Assembly (NCBI RefSeq): GCF_020497125.1
Contig: NC_059079.1
Span: 15,333,553 to 15,397,552 of the forward strand
DNA length: 64,000 nt
Source: Mauremys mutica
Taxonomy: Eukaryota; Chordata; Testudines; Geoemydidae
Direction of reading: 5' to 3'
This document shows, piece after piece, positions 33,559 to 45,455 of the stretch. The position numbers were made by a program, and so were the translations under genes. Position 1 is the stretch's first letter; each line of letters opens with the position of its first letter. The notes beneath the pieces were generated by a model that saw nothing but the letters and a program-made list of their open reading frames with translations, had not been told where the DNA came from and did no database searches.

Positions 33559-36500
33559 ACCGCAAAGGAAATGTTTACACTAAAGTGTCCTTAAAATATT
33601 TTGTGGCTTCCATTGTAACTACCTGACCGAGGAAGAGGTTGTGATGCTGGGCTTCAGCTATTTTAACATCAAAACTTATTGAATACACAACAGTAAATTA
33701 ATTTGGTGAATGGTTTCTAAAAATCATCGGCACACGTAGTCTACTAAAAACTGTTGCGCCAGCAACCTTTTCTAAAAAACAGCACCTAGATGGAAGTAGA
33801 TTTGAATAACTGAAGTATGTGTTTACAAGCACAGCTTTAAAGATTTATATTTGTCTTCATAGTATATTGTATATAAATACAAAAATTGGCAATATATATT
33901 ATATTTAATATTTTTAGTCTGGAATTGACTGATTTTTTTTTTTTAACAGAACAGTAATTTTTGGAAAACATCAGAAAACTGATAACATTAGGTATATTTG
34001 CTGGATCTTTATAACATAAAGAAAAATCAGTCCTTTGGCTAGAAGAGTCCATAGTTTTAAAAGGATGCATTTGTGAATCAAGAGAATTTTGGCATTCCCA
34101 AACTGTTTAGTGACTTCAGGACTTAACTTTTAAGACAGAAGATATATCACTATCTCAGTCAAGAAGCAGAAAGTTTCAATCTACTTAAAATGGTAACTAC
34201 TTAATTTGTTTAAATTTGTATATATACTTCTTAAGGAAAACCTATCTTTAACGTTCTGAATTCACTAAAGCCAAAAAGTCTGTCTGTTTGAATTAATGTA
34301 GTAGTCAATAATGTTTTTTAAAAAAACAACACCTTTAAAATGTAGTTGTATTATATAATTTTTATTACAGTCTTTGGGAGGGGGGAAATCCCTAATATTT
34401 ATTCAGTTCAGTTAAACAGCTGTGTGCATAGAAATCACTCTTTCTCATTCCTCAGGTTTTTATATATTTTCTTAACTACTGTGAACTAATCACTTCAAGC
34501 AGACAGGCTAATGGAGAGATCTTTGCGCATGGTTAGTAACATAGATTGGCATGGAAAAGATAAAGGTAGAAGACATCCGGTATTCCAGACCTCGGAAGAT
34601 GAACATAGCTAGATGGATTGGTGTGAAATTTATCTGTATCATTAAATTTATTAAATGTAATTTGGGATATTGCAGATTATGTATTTTATGACTTCTAAAC
34701 CAAACTTTGTACTGTGGGATAATTTAAGCATTATACCCAGGTGTATAGACACTCTTTCCTTAAACCTGTTAGATAATTTTAACCAGTAGCTTAAATAAAA
34801 AATTTGTTTCACACCTATCCATACAACACTTCAGTTGACATTTGTTTACAAAATGGCTATTTTCACATCAACAACTTACAAAAAAGCACCTTTAAAAAAG
34901 ATTTTTGAATTTTCCATTATCTTTATAAACTGACTAGACCCATTTGTTACATCAATAGTAAAATAACACCGTGAATAAAGTCACAGCAGATTTAAAAGAA
35001 ACCTAATCTAGCAAACTAAGGTAAAGATGTGAGGCTACCATACCTATAGTATAGTAAACATCATATGCTTGGATTAAAAGAATGTGTGTATCTTTTCAGT
35101 ATTAAAGCCATATTAATTTGAAAGCTGGACTCAATTTTGCTTGCAAAATTCAAAATTAGGTCTTTTTGAGTTTGTAATGAAATATGAATTTTGAATAGCT
35201 TTGCATTTCATTAGATACTTCACAAGCCTCTAAATAAGGCTTATCATTTGATCTCTTGCTGCCCTAAGGTCCTGATAATTCTGGAACTGGACCTCCCGCA
35301 TGATTCTACAGGAAAAGTCTGTCCACTCGTTCAGTTTGTGTTTCTTTAAAAAAGTGTTTTGCTCTCTACAGTATTATAAATATCGACATTCAATTTGATT
35401 TCCTCCTAAAATGTTTATCAATAGAGAAAGCTGAAATCTAACCGTATACTACACTTATTTGTAATAAATATTCTAATTGAATTGTTGTTGTTTTGTCTTT
35501 CAAGTTCTGTCCTGCAGAATTGTGTGCTTCTGTTGATGTCTCTTACTGATGCATTGATATTGCTGGATTGTGTTTTTGTATGTTTCTAAGCTTTGATTGC
35601 CTACTATTTGATTGAAATGGGTGGGTGGGAAGGCAACTTTTGCAGATGTCTTATCATGACTCTTATGTTTAAAAGGTTTGGTATTTCAGTATGTTCTTTG
35701 TGAAATGTGGAACAGAATTATCACTAATAGCATTGAATTAGGTGTTTTTCCCTGTAAATGCGATTTCACAAACACGGTAATTCTTCGGCTTCCTTTTGAA
35801 AGCACTCATCTAGAATATAGTCCTAATGGATTCTGTCATACGTTATCACATTAATGTTGCAGTGTCAATAGCAAAAGTCAGGTGCTAGTGGGAATAGAAC
35901 CCTTTCACCAACCCTTCTCAAAACTGCAGACACCAGTTCCAAAGAACTTGAATAAGGAATATGATCCCTTTGACTTAGCTGAGGCTGTGTCAGCTAAGTA
36001 GCAGTAAGCATGTAGTGGTTATTCAAGGAAAGCTTGGATCTTCAGAGAAGATACAGAGAAGGATTATCTGTATGAGGTGTTTCTGGGATGGCCATCACTA
36101 TGTATTTAGCTGTCAGATGAAATTTTACTTAAAATTATTGGAACCAGTAAAGCAGTATGTCACTTCTTTAGCATCTGTTCAGGACTAATCAGAAGTTGTA
36201 GAAGAACTATTTTCATAGGTCTGGTTAAATTTAGACCTCCACCTGCGAGTGAGGAATTGATCAACAGACCTCAGTATTTGATCACGAGCCATTAATGTAA
36301 TATTCATTTCCACTTGTGTTAAGGTGGTATAATAAAAGATGCAGTAGGATTAACCTTTATATTGAGCGTGTTTTGAGAATCTTTATTGATGGCACGCTCT
36401 TTAGAAAAGTGTTGAATTATTTAGCTACAAATTACTGAGCTATGTACAATTGGTATTGTTTACCAGATTTACTTAGTATGGTGTGATTCAGAGACTAGGG

Positions 36501-36649
36501 CTGTTGGCTGTCTCGTGATAAATCTAATTTATGCTGTGTCCAGATGTCACAGCTATAAATGCACACAGATTATTAAATGAGATAATTGACTCCTGCTGTA
36601 TTTCTCCAGTACAGCTAATAATGTTGGAAAGAAGTAACTTTCTAATAAA
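33559..36649 (+). other. HOOK1: HOOK1 3' UTR (end not certain)
   Basis: AT-rich sequence after the stop codon, free of obvious transposons, as expected for a conserved long 3' UTR. AATAAA hexamers occur at 34794, 34974, 35463, 36331 and 36644. The one at 35463 is followed within 25 bases by a GT-rich stretch (ttgttgttgttttgtcttt), which fits a cleavage site. The human transcript also has a 3' UTR of several kilobases (from memory). The true end needs transcript data. Confidence 0.55.
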
Positions 36650-37640
36650 GCTGGTAATATAGATCCAATGATGAAAGAAAAAATGCCCTTTGCACCCTAT
36701 GTTGTAAATTACTAGAGCGTTGTTTCATGGATGGTTTTGGGGATAGAGATTCCACCTGGTGTGAGACCATTTAATTTAATTTGTAATAAGATATTTGTAT
36801 GGGATTAACTCTGCCCCTTTGGTTGAAATATGGCTGTTCTGGTGGTTTCCATTAATAATCCTAATTTTGGATTATTAGATTTCTGTCATTCCTAGGTGTA
36901 TCAGGCAGCTTTAACACACCTATATTTTAAGAGATTAAGATATAATCAGTGAAATTAATGAAAATTTCACCTAATGTTGATTTTTTTTTCTTATCAAGAA
37001 ATACGCAAAAGTATTCTGTTGTCTATCATAAGCATTTACTTCATGACAACTAGTAAAAGCAATACTAATGTTTTATTTAAGCAGTCATAGGTTAGGAATT
37101 TATTTCAAATAACAAATGCTACATAGTTAATGATGTCTCATAAAGTAACTTTCCCAAACCTTTTACTTTTGTTTCCACTTGTTCTGCCAGGTTTGAGGTT
37201 TACTGTGTATCAATGTCTAAATTTTCTGTTTTTAAAACAAATGTAAAGACTGTGTTATCACATAGAACTGGAAAAAAATTGCACTAATTTTTAAACTCTG
37301 GTTTTATTCTTTCTCTGGAAAATATTATTTTATATTCACATAAAGATTTTTAAAATGATTTCAGTGGTCTCTTTATTTTAAGTACTGCATTTAGTAGTCC
37401 TTTATACCATAAATTCTTTGAGGATGGAGCCGTGTCTATCCCTCAGTTTGTACAGTGTCCTGATCAGCATCTTTGGGTGCTGTCATAATTACTGTGCCTA
37501 AAATGTTTGTAGCTTACAAGCTATAGATTTGTTTAAATCAACCTCGAGCTTCTCGTTCTTGCCATCAAAGTCCTGCATAACTTAATTCCTCCTACCTTTC
37601 TGCTCGTTTCCATTTAAGCTACATTACTAACTTGTCCATT
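36650..37640. other. Intergenic AT-rich sequence
   Basis: No gene or repeat family recognised. It could still be the far end of the HOOK1 3' UTR. Confidence 0.4.
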
Positions 37641-37699
37641 TGTATTCCACTTTTAGCAGTGCATTTGCACGAGAGATTGAATTATTTTGTCCATTGGGA

Positions 37700-38072
37700 C
37701 TGAACCTACACCCTACATGCCCTCTGGTGTTTTGTAGTCAAGGGTATAAAGGGCAGAGCGGCCACAACTGCCCATCATTTCTTCTTGCCTCCCGGTGGCA
37801 GTGAGACGGAACTCTTTCAGCATCCATGTCTTTCTGCAAGTGTTCTCTAGTTTTGAGTTTAGTATTCCTTAGTATGGTATTCCTTTTTTATTTGTGTGTT
37901 GGCAAATTAACAATAAAAAGACAAGATCTCCAGCTTCAGGAGTGCATGGGTACTGGACCCTGCAGTTCCCAAAACATGGCAGAGTCTAAATCCACAGGAT
38001 TTAAGTTATGTCCCTCCTGCAAGGCAGCTGTTCATATCAATGATGGAGAATCAAAATGCTGCATCTGCCTCA
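37700..38072 (+). mobile_element. DIRS/gag-like retrotransposon remnant, 5' part
   Basis: Plus-strand frame ending at 38072 reads LCPSCKAAVHINDGESKCCI then CL, a CxxC...CxxC zinc-knuckle-like motif. I associate this pattern with the gag-like ORF of DIRS-type retrotransposons. The frame is interrupted exactly by the Harbinger-like insertion at 38073 and continues at 40206. The upstream boundary is approximate. It is an old, non-functional copy. Confidence 0.55.
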
Positions 38073-40205
38073 AGCCTGGTCTACACTAGGCGTTTAAATC
38101 GGTTTTAGGAGCGTAAAACCGATTTAACGCCACAACCGTCCACACTAGGAGGCACCTTATATCGATTTTAATGGCTCTTTAAACCGGTTTCTGTACTCCT
38201 CCCTAACAAGAGGAGTAGCGCTAGTATCGGTATTACCATATCGGATTAGGGTTAGTGTGGCCGCTGATCGACGGTATTGGCCTCCGGGCGGTATCCCACA
38301 GTGCACCACTGACCGCTCTGGACAGCAATCTGAACTCGGATGCAGTGGCCAGGTAGACAGGAAAAGCCCCGCGAACTTTTGAATATTTCCTGTTTGCCCA
38401 GCATGGAGCTCCGATCAGCACGTGTGGCGATGCAGTTAAAAATCAAAATAAAGAAAGAGCTCCCGCATGGACCATGCGGACGTGATCGCTGTAAGGGCAG
38501 GCAAATCTGTTCTATCAGCGCTCCGTTACAGAAGACGAAATTCAAAATCATTTTTTTTAAATCTCCAGACAGACGCCATAGCAGGGGCTCAGCGCACTGC
38601 TGCGTGACAAGCGTAACGGAAAGCCAAAGAATCAAATGGACGCTCATGGACTGGAGGACTCAAGCTATCCCACAGTTCCTGCAGTCTCCGAAAAGCATTT
38701 GCATTCTTGGCTGAGCTCCAAATGCTTCTAGGGTCAAACACCGTGTCCGCGGTGGGTCAGGGCATAGCTCGGCAATTTATGCACCCCCCCCACCCACCCC
38801 CAGAAGTGAAAGGGAAAACAATCCTCTCTTGACTCTTTTACATGTCACCCTATCTTTACTGAATGCTGCAGATAGACGCGATGCTGCAGCCGTCAACACT
38901 AACATCCTCACTCCCCCCCCCCGCCATGGGTGGCTGATGGTGCAATACGACTGATACCCGTCCTCGTCACCAGTCTATTGGCACATGGGGCAGTGCAAAA
39001 GGGCTGGTAACCATGCCGACTAGCATCAGTGAGGTCAATCAAGGGCACCTGGCCCTAATTTTTCCTTGTAGATGGTGCAGTATGGCTGGTAACCATCCTC
39101 ATAATAGCAACAGGGGGCTGAGCTCCATCAGCCCCCACCCTTCATGTGTAAAGAAAAGATTCAGTTGCCCCTGGACTAGCAGAGGGATGCTGGGCTCCTC
39201 TTCTCCACACTCCTTACTGTCCTGTCTGACTATCATAGCAGCTGGAAGCTGCCTTCCACTCATTTCTCACTAACAAGTCACTGTGTCTTATTCCTGCATT
39301 CTTTATTAATTCATCACACAAGTGGAGGTGCAATGCTATGGTAGCCCAGGAAGGCTGGGGGAAGAACGGAATCAACAGGTGGGGTTGTTGCAGGAGCACC
39401 CCCTGTGAATAGCATACAGCTCATAATTTCTGTGGGATCTGACACAGAGCAGCTGTGCTCTCTGGTTCTATGATACAGTGGTTCTCTAGTACACTTGCCC
39501 ATATTCTAGGCAGGACTGATTCTATTTTTAGATACCAAAAAGGAGGGATTGACTCAGGGAGTCATTCCCAATTTTGGCTTTTGCGCCCCTGGCTGATCGG
39601 CCAGGGGCACTTATGACAGCAGCAAATGGCACAGTGCAAAAGGACTGGTAACCATGACCATCTTATTACCATTTTATGGTATGGTAGATGGTGCAGTATG
39701 GCTAGTAACCATCTCTGCTATCATGCAAAAGCAAAAGCATGCTTCTGTGTAGCGCTGCTGAATCGCCTCTGTGAGCGGCATCTAGTACACATACGGTGAC
39801 AGTCACAAAAGGCAAAACAGGCTCCATGATTGCCATGCTATGGCATCTGCCAGGGCAATCCAGGGAAAAAAGCCGCGAAATGCTTGTCTGCCGTTGCTTT
39901 CCCAGAGGAAGGAGTGACTGACGACATTTACCCAGAACCACCGCGACAATGATTTTTGCCCCATGAGGCACTGGGATCTCAACCCGGAAGTTCCAAGGGG
40001 CGGGGGAGGCTGCGGGAACTATGGGATAGCTACGGAATAGCTACCCACAGTGCAACGCTCCAGAAATCGACACTAGCCTCGAACCGTGGACGCACACCAC
40101 CGATTTAATGTGTTTAGTGTGGCCGCGCGCACTCGATTTTATAAAATCTGTTTTACAAAACCGGTTTATGCAAATTCGGAATAGTCCCGTAGTGTAGACG
40201 TACCC
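38073..40205 (+). mobile_element. PIF/Harbinger-like DNA transposon, about 2.1 kb, decayed
   Basis: Termini are AGCCTGGTCTACACTA on the left and GGGTACGTCTACACTA as the reverse complement of the right end. The 3-bp duplication tca lies at 38070-38072 and 40206-40208. A perfect 12-bp-arm hairpin lies at 38096-38125, just inside the left end. Around 38440-38560, broken frames (DVIAVRAGKSVLSALRYRRR) resemble the Myb/SANT-like DNA-binding protein encoded by turtle Harbinger elements. Short repeats of atggtgcagtatggctggta occur near 38938, 39073 and 39687. No intact transposase remains. Confidence 0.75.
38430..38640 (+). pseudogene. Myb/SANT-like ORF remnant of the Harbinger-like element
   Basis: One frame reads ADVIAVRAGKSVLSALRYRR then RNSKSF, which resembles the start of the trihelix/Myb-SANT domain (LIxVWGDExVxxxLRxxxRN) of Harbinger accessory proteins. 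Beyond it the frame is broken by deletions and stops. Assignment is by remembered pattern only. Confidence 0.5.
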
Positions 40206-41130
40206 TCAGTGAAGCATATATAGCACTTAAGTGCTTAGTTTATTGCCTTTTTAAGAAAGACAAAAGGGGAGGGAATCCTTCCAAAAAACGTTTTTCCTTG
40301 TGAAAAGATCTGTGAATGCATCTTCTGTGCCATATAAGGAAGAAACTGGACCAGATCATCTCTGCTACTGCTTCTGTTAGCCCCAGGACCACCCCAAGCT
40401 CCAGACTTTACATGCTGCTTATGGAATTGTCAAGAGCCTCCAAACCCTTCTCCATGCAATCTTCTGAGGAGAGAGGGAGGGAAGAGCACTGCTCGGAGTG
40501 ATAAGAAATGAAGCACTCTCTTACTGGCACCAACTAGAATGGTAGGCATTTTGAGGCCCAGATCAGGTACTGCTGACTGACACCTGAGCACTGATTGGTC
40601 ACCAGACACCGGCCCGTCAGGAACCAATGTGTACCTTTCTATACTAGCACCTAATATTGGAGTGCTCTGTGCCCTCATCCACTACACCTACCATGCAACC
40701 AGCTAATGTTGAGGGAAACACTCCTAGAACTGACTTCCTTGGTACCAGGAAGATTTACGGTATTGCGTGACTTGGAAGTAACCAAACAACCAGAGTCACC
40801 ATTGCTGGGCATTGTAAAGAAATTCCTAGTACCGGTGTCATCTGCCTGTATTGGCCACCTCAGTTCCTGCACAGGACACTTCAGGGTCCTCTAGAACTCC
40901 AAGAAGGATGGCTCATCCTATGAAGGAAATGTATTTTCTCCTCCTCTGCATCAGAGCAAAGTGGAGACATGTTGCTCATGTACTTACCACACTCTCCTGG
41001 CTATGAGCCAAATTACTCCAACAGTGAGTCCAGAGGATACTTTTTCAGAAGAGGACATAAGGAGATGCATGACGAGCCCCTCTCCTGTTAATCTCCGTGG
41101 CCAACAATACCAAACCTGTCCAATTCATTC
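40206..41130 (+). mobile_element. DIRS/gag-like retrotransposon remnant, continuation
   Basis: Immediately after the Harbinger right end the gag-like frame resumes (SEAYIALKCLVYCLFKKDKR), supplying the further Cys residues of the knuckle. A later stretch (40961-41090) reads ITPTVSPEDTFSEEDIRR, acidic and Ser/Pro-rich as in such gag-like proteins. Stops and frameshifts are present. Confidence 0.5.
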
Positions 41131-41134
41131 ATGG

Positions 41135-41395
41135 CCATTACGGCGGCGACACCTCTCGATGACGTCGCTTGTCGGGGGCAAGCGGCGTCATCGAGAGACG
41201 TCGCCGCCGAAATGCCGCAGAAATTCGGCAGTGACACCTCTTGATGACGCGGTTGTCGGCGGCAAGCGGCGTCATCGAGAGGCGTCGCCGCTGAAATGCT
41301 GCAGAAATTTGGCGGCATTTCGGCAGATACCTGACCGCCGGCCAGGATGCAGGCGCATTTAGATGCCCCCAAGGATGCCGCGTTGGGGACCCCTG
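41135..41395. mobile_element. hAT MITE related to 32579-32820, opposite orientation, left end unclear
   Basis: It ends gttggggacccctg and contains ccaggatgcaggcgcattta, the reverse complement of the start of the 32579 copy. The core holds two tandem copies of an approximately 80-bp palindromic unit (gacacctctcgatgacg ... gcgtcatcgagagacgtcgc). The left terminus has diverged or is lost, so no target duplication could be confirmed. Confidence 0.7.
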
Positions 41396-41463
41396 GTTTA
41401 GGCTCTCCTTGTGTAGTTATCACTATTATTCAAAAAATAACTTTTACGGTTAAGCTGGTTGCT

Positions 41464-41483
41464 TTCTCTCTCTCTCTCTCTCT
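41464..41483. repeat. TC dinucleotide microsatellite
   Basis: Ten TC units in an otherwise AT-rich intergenic segment. Confidence 0.9.
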
Positions 41484-41989
41484 GAATTTTACTCTTCTGT
41501 GTTTTTCGGTTCCCCAGTTACTCTGCAGCAACGCTTCTTTTACCTAAGCTAAAGATCCCTGCAGCGCCCAACAATACTGTGGGGTTTGCTCATCGAATGG
41601 GTTACTACTAGTATAATTGTAACATGAAAGTGGGGATAGGGATGTGCTGACCCTGTGGCATATAAGGGATGCAGCTTGAATGTGCTGCTTGGCCCAACCT
41701 ATTGAGCCCAGGGGCATAAAAGGGGGTGGGGATCAGCTTGAAATTGTTGATTGACCTTGTCCGCTCAGACTTGCTCTGTTAATTGTGTGTTCATCTGGTT
41801 CTGGGGCTGGAGGAACCCAGCCCTGGGGGACCTAGGTCCTGCAGGAGAGTTCCATTGGGAGGGCACTCGCAGCAGGGAGAAGTAGAGCTCCATATGAAAA
41901 CACAAGTGACACAAGCAGCACACTGATAGACTTACAGACCCTCCCACCGCCCCCTGAAGAGTAACCGGGCAAATCTGGTAACACGAGGC

Positions 41990-42225
41990 AATTGTCTTCT
42001 ATAACACCCAATTCTGTCTAGTGATTTCAGCTGCTTTGCCCTTTATGCACTTGGCTATGGAACACACAGGGCATGCAGGACACAAGCGCATCCCTAAGGG
42101 ATGCTGCTTTTCAAAAGAATTTGATCTCGTGTATGGGATGCATACGTACCACCAGAAGAGGAATATACATGGACAACATATTTTAAAGAACCACAGTTAC
42201 TAAAGTAAGTAACTGTTCTTTCCCA
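41990..42225 (+). mobile_element. DIRS-like terminal repeat
   Basis: It ends gaatatacatggacaacata, then ccacagttactaaagtaagtaactgtt. This parallels the end at 26340-26400 and is probably the 3' terminal repeat of the same retrotransposon that begins near 37.7 kb. Confidence 0.45.
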
Positions 42226-42336
42226 TCATGCATTTCACCCACTCTAATTTCTTGGCTTCTTTCCTGCAGCTTCTTTTTGGGTAGAGCCTGCTGCCACTGA
42301 CCACTTTTCCTCCAAGGGGCAGTGTGTTCCGCTGAT

Positions 42337-42440
42337 ACACATTGCTCTCACTCTCACATCCACAGCATTGGTGGGGAGGGGGAACCCACCCCGTACACGA
42401 AATAAAAGAGGCTGAACCACATACACTCTAAAGTGAAAAA
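42337..42440. repeat. 104-bp perfect direct repeat, copy A
   Basis: Identical, base for base, to 43367-43470. It starts acacattgctctcactctca and ends actctaaagtgaaaaa. Flanking sequences differ. It does not resemble a repeat family that I know. Confidence 0.95.
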
Positions 42441-42500
42441 GCCGGATAGTCATAGCTGTGGTTTCTAGTCTCCATCCTGACAGCTGACTCTCTGACATAG

Positions 42501-42703
42501 GCAAAAAGAACAGGAGTACTTGTGGCACTTTAGAGACTAACAAATTTATTTGAGCATAAGCTTTTGTGGGCTACAGCCCACTTCATCGGAAGCTGTATTT
42601 TCCACTGCATGCATCTGATGAAGTGGGCGGTAGCCCACAAAAGCTTACGCTCAAATAAATGTGTTAGTCTCTAAGGTGCCACAAGTACTCCTGTTCTTTT
42701 TGC
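42501..42703. mobile_element. Penelope-type inverted terminal structure, about 87-bp arms
   Basis: The left arm (42501-42587) starts gcaaaaagaacaggagtact. The right arm (42617-42703) ends agtactcctgttctttttgc. They are inverted near-identical copies separated by about 30 bases. The sequence is the very common turtle repeat that I associate with Penelope-like retroelement ends, here in a head-to-head arrangement. Following bases (gatacagactaacccggctg) extend the right copy. Confidence 0.75.
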
Positions 42704-42739
42704 TGATACAGACTAACCCGGCTGCTACTCTGAAACCTG

Positions 42740-43366
42740 CCCTAGGCAAGGGCTTCATGTCTGTGTCTGTGTCCTCGTCTGTGAAAAGGAAACAAGGATC
42801 CTTGTCCACCCTTTGTAAAGCACTGAGATCATGGGATAAAAAGCATTTTCAGTGTTACGTTTTAAAGACAGATTTGAAAGATGACTGAAATTTAGTTCTC
42901 TCAATGAGCACTGTTAACAGAAACGATGATGCAAACAAATAAGAAGCTGAACAGAAAGGCTGGACCTGAGAAGAGTGTGCATGATAGCTCAATGTCTTGC
43001 TTGTTTTTGTTGCATCCCATCGCTTGTATACATCAAAGAAAACTAAAAGATCTGGACAAGTATATTGAGCAGCAATCAACCCTCCTTCCCTCCCTACACA
43101 GTGACTATATACAGTTCAGTGAGCAGCAGCCACTGCACCTAGCCAGGATTCCAGTATGTTTTTCATGTGCTTCAGCCATCTTTGCTTTAAAACAGAAATA
43201 GCTGCTGTTAAAATTTATACAGCAGGTATGATTTCAAACCTAAACCAGCCAAACGACCAGGCTCCTGGAAAGCACCTCCTTCCGAATTCTCTCCCTAATA
43301 AAATGCAACTTTCTAGCTCCCAGACATTTCAGGGTTAGACCAAAAAATGATTAAAGTATCATTTCC
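42740..43366. other. Intergenic sequence with possible MIR 3' fragment
   Basis: 42760-42850 (ctcgtctgtgaaaaggaaac ... ctttgtaaagcactgagatc) resembles the 3' part of a MIR/CORE-SINE. The rest shows nothing recognised. Confidence 0.4.
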
Positions 43367-43470
43367 ACACATTGCTCTCACTCTCACATCCACAGCATTG
43401 GTGGGGAGGGGGAACCCACCCCGTACACGAAATAAAAGAGGCTGAACCACATACACTCTAAAGTGAAAAA
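43367..43470. repeat. 104-bp perfect direct repeat, copy B
   Basis: Identical to 42337-42440, 1030 bases downstream in the same orientation. After copy B the sequence continues tttcacacactgactgagag, unlike copy A. Confidence 0.95.
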
Positions 43471-44450
43471 TTTCACACACTGACTGAGAGCAGGCCCAGA
43501 AAATTGCAGCCTCAAAAATGAAAGAGTCAGAAAGTTACGCCTCCGAAAAATGGGTTTAATGATCGAAGTTCTGAGGTAGTCTTGAGGGTATAGTTGTTGA
43601 TAGCATGCCAGCTGTTCTATACAATAGAGTAACAAATGCTCAATACATAAGTATAACGTGTTTTACTGGAATTAAGTTAGCTGCTCTTGAAATGCTGGAC
43701 TGAAACAACAGCTATTTACCATGTGCATGACACCAAAAGTTTAAAAAAAATAAAATACATTGGATGTGTTTAATGCAGGGTTATTTGAGAGAGGCAGGAT
43801 GCAGCTACCTAAAAACAACTGGTCAGGAGAGTGGGGCTAGCCCACCTGCCCGCTAACAACAAAAACTCTTTCATGGATCTTCTCTATATCTTTACACAGT
43901 AACAAAGTGTTATGGCTTTAGTATGCCTGTTACTGACACCTACCTGATCGAACGTGCTCAACGTTTCTTACAAGGCCTACAAATTATTTGCCTGTATTCA
44001 TTTTCCACCCCCCTGTTTCTTACTTATTTACCATCCTCACCCATAGGTTTGTCATTAGGTCAAAAAGCAGCAGTGTCTAGCCTCATTAGCTACCCTCAGG
44101 ATTTGATCAAGACTCCACTCATGTACAGCCTTAGCCGTCTCTTCTTCTGAGGCTGCCCTTCCAGATTTTTTTTTCCAGGCTTTTCTGTGACTAAAAATAA
44201 AAAGAGTAGAGATAATATGGCTTCCTCCATCCTTGAATGGGTCTTATTCAATGTCACTGCCCTCTCCTCATTGAATTACACTGGGCTAGGTTGAAATTCA
44301 CGCACCATCTGTCTCCCTGGTCCCTCCCGTCTGTTGCTGGTTTAGTAATTTCCACTCTCAGTTCCTTCTATCCTACTCACTTCTAATTCGCCCTTCAGAA
44401 TAGTATCTGGCGGTGGACTCCGGCCAGGGTGCCATTTAGCGAAGTGCCTC
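43471..44450. other. Intergenic sequence
   Basis: No gene or named repeat recognised. Short open frames here look random. Confidence 0.45.
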
Positions 44451-45455
44451 TAGCTACACATCTCCCTGCACCCTGCCCGCACACAGCCCCTAGCTACCCT
44501 CTGCCTGCACCCTGCCCACACACAGCCCCTAGCTACACCTCTCCCTGCACCCTGCCCACACACAGCCCCTAGCTACACCTCTCCCTGCACCCTGCCCACA
44601 CACAGCCCCTAGCTACACCTCTCCCTGCACCCTGCCCGCACACAGCCCCTAGCTATCCCCTGCCTGCACCCTGCCCGCACACAGCCCCTAGCTACACCTC
44701 TCCCTGCACCCTGCCCACACACAGCCCCTAGCTACACCTCTCCCTGCACCCTGCCTGCACACAGCCCCTAGCTACCCTCTGCCTGCACCCTGCCCACACA
44801 CAGCCCCTAGCTACACCTCTCCCTGCACCCTGCCCGCACACAGCCCCTAGCTACACCTCTCCCTGCACCCTGCCCGCACACAGCCCCTAGCTACACCTCT
44901 CTCTGCACCCTGCCCACACACAGCCCCTAGCTACACCTCTCCCTGCACCCTGCCCGCACACAGCCCCTAGCTACACCTCTCCCTGCACCCTGCCCACACA
45001 CAGCCCCTAGCTACCCTCTGCCTGCACCCTGCCCACACACAGCCCCTAGCTACACCTCTCCCTGCACCCTGCCCGCACACAGCCCCTAGCTATCCCCTGC
45101 CCGCACACAGCCCCTAGCTATCCCCTGCCTGCACCCTGCCCGCACACAGCCCCTAGCTATCCCCTGCCTGCACCCTGCCCGCACACAGCCCCTAGCTACA
45201 CCTCTCTCTGCACCCTGCCCGCACACAGCCCCTAGCTACACATCTCCCTGCACCCTGCCCACACACAGCCCCTAGCTACCCCCTGCCTGCACCCTGCCCA
45301 CACACAGCCCCTAGCTACACCTCTCCCTGCACCCTGCCCGCACACAGCCCCTAGCTACACCTCTCCCTGCACCCTGCCCGCACACAGCCCCTAGCTACAC
45401 CTCTCCCTGCACCCTGCCCGCAGACAGCCCCTAGCTACACCTCTCCCTGCACCCT
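44451..45455. repeat. 40-bp minisatellite, about 26 units
   Basis: Unit type A starts tagctacacctctccctgca and continues ccctgcccacacacagcccc, 40 bases. Type B starts tagctaccctctgcctgcac (or tagctatcccctgcctgcac), 38-39 bases. The order is roughly A B A A A B A A B A A A A A B A b B B A A B A A A A, where b is a shortened unit. Further variation is cccgcac versus cccacac. Unit length is not a multiple of three, so it is not protein coding. Confidence 0.97.

Noticed and set aside
37826..38089. Stand-alone small zinc-finger gene
   Set aside because: The Cys-rich frame is cut by the Harbinger-like insertion and fits a retrotransposon gag-like remnant better than a host gene.
44451..45455. CRISPR-like array
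   Set aside because: The units are contiguous tandem repeats with no unique spacers, in a vertebrate genome. It is a minisatellite.
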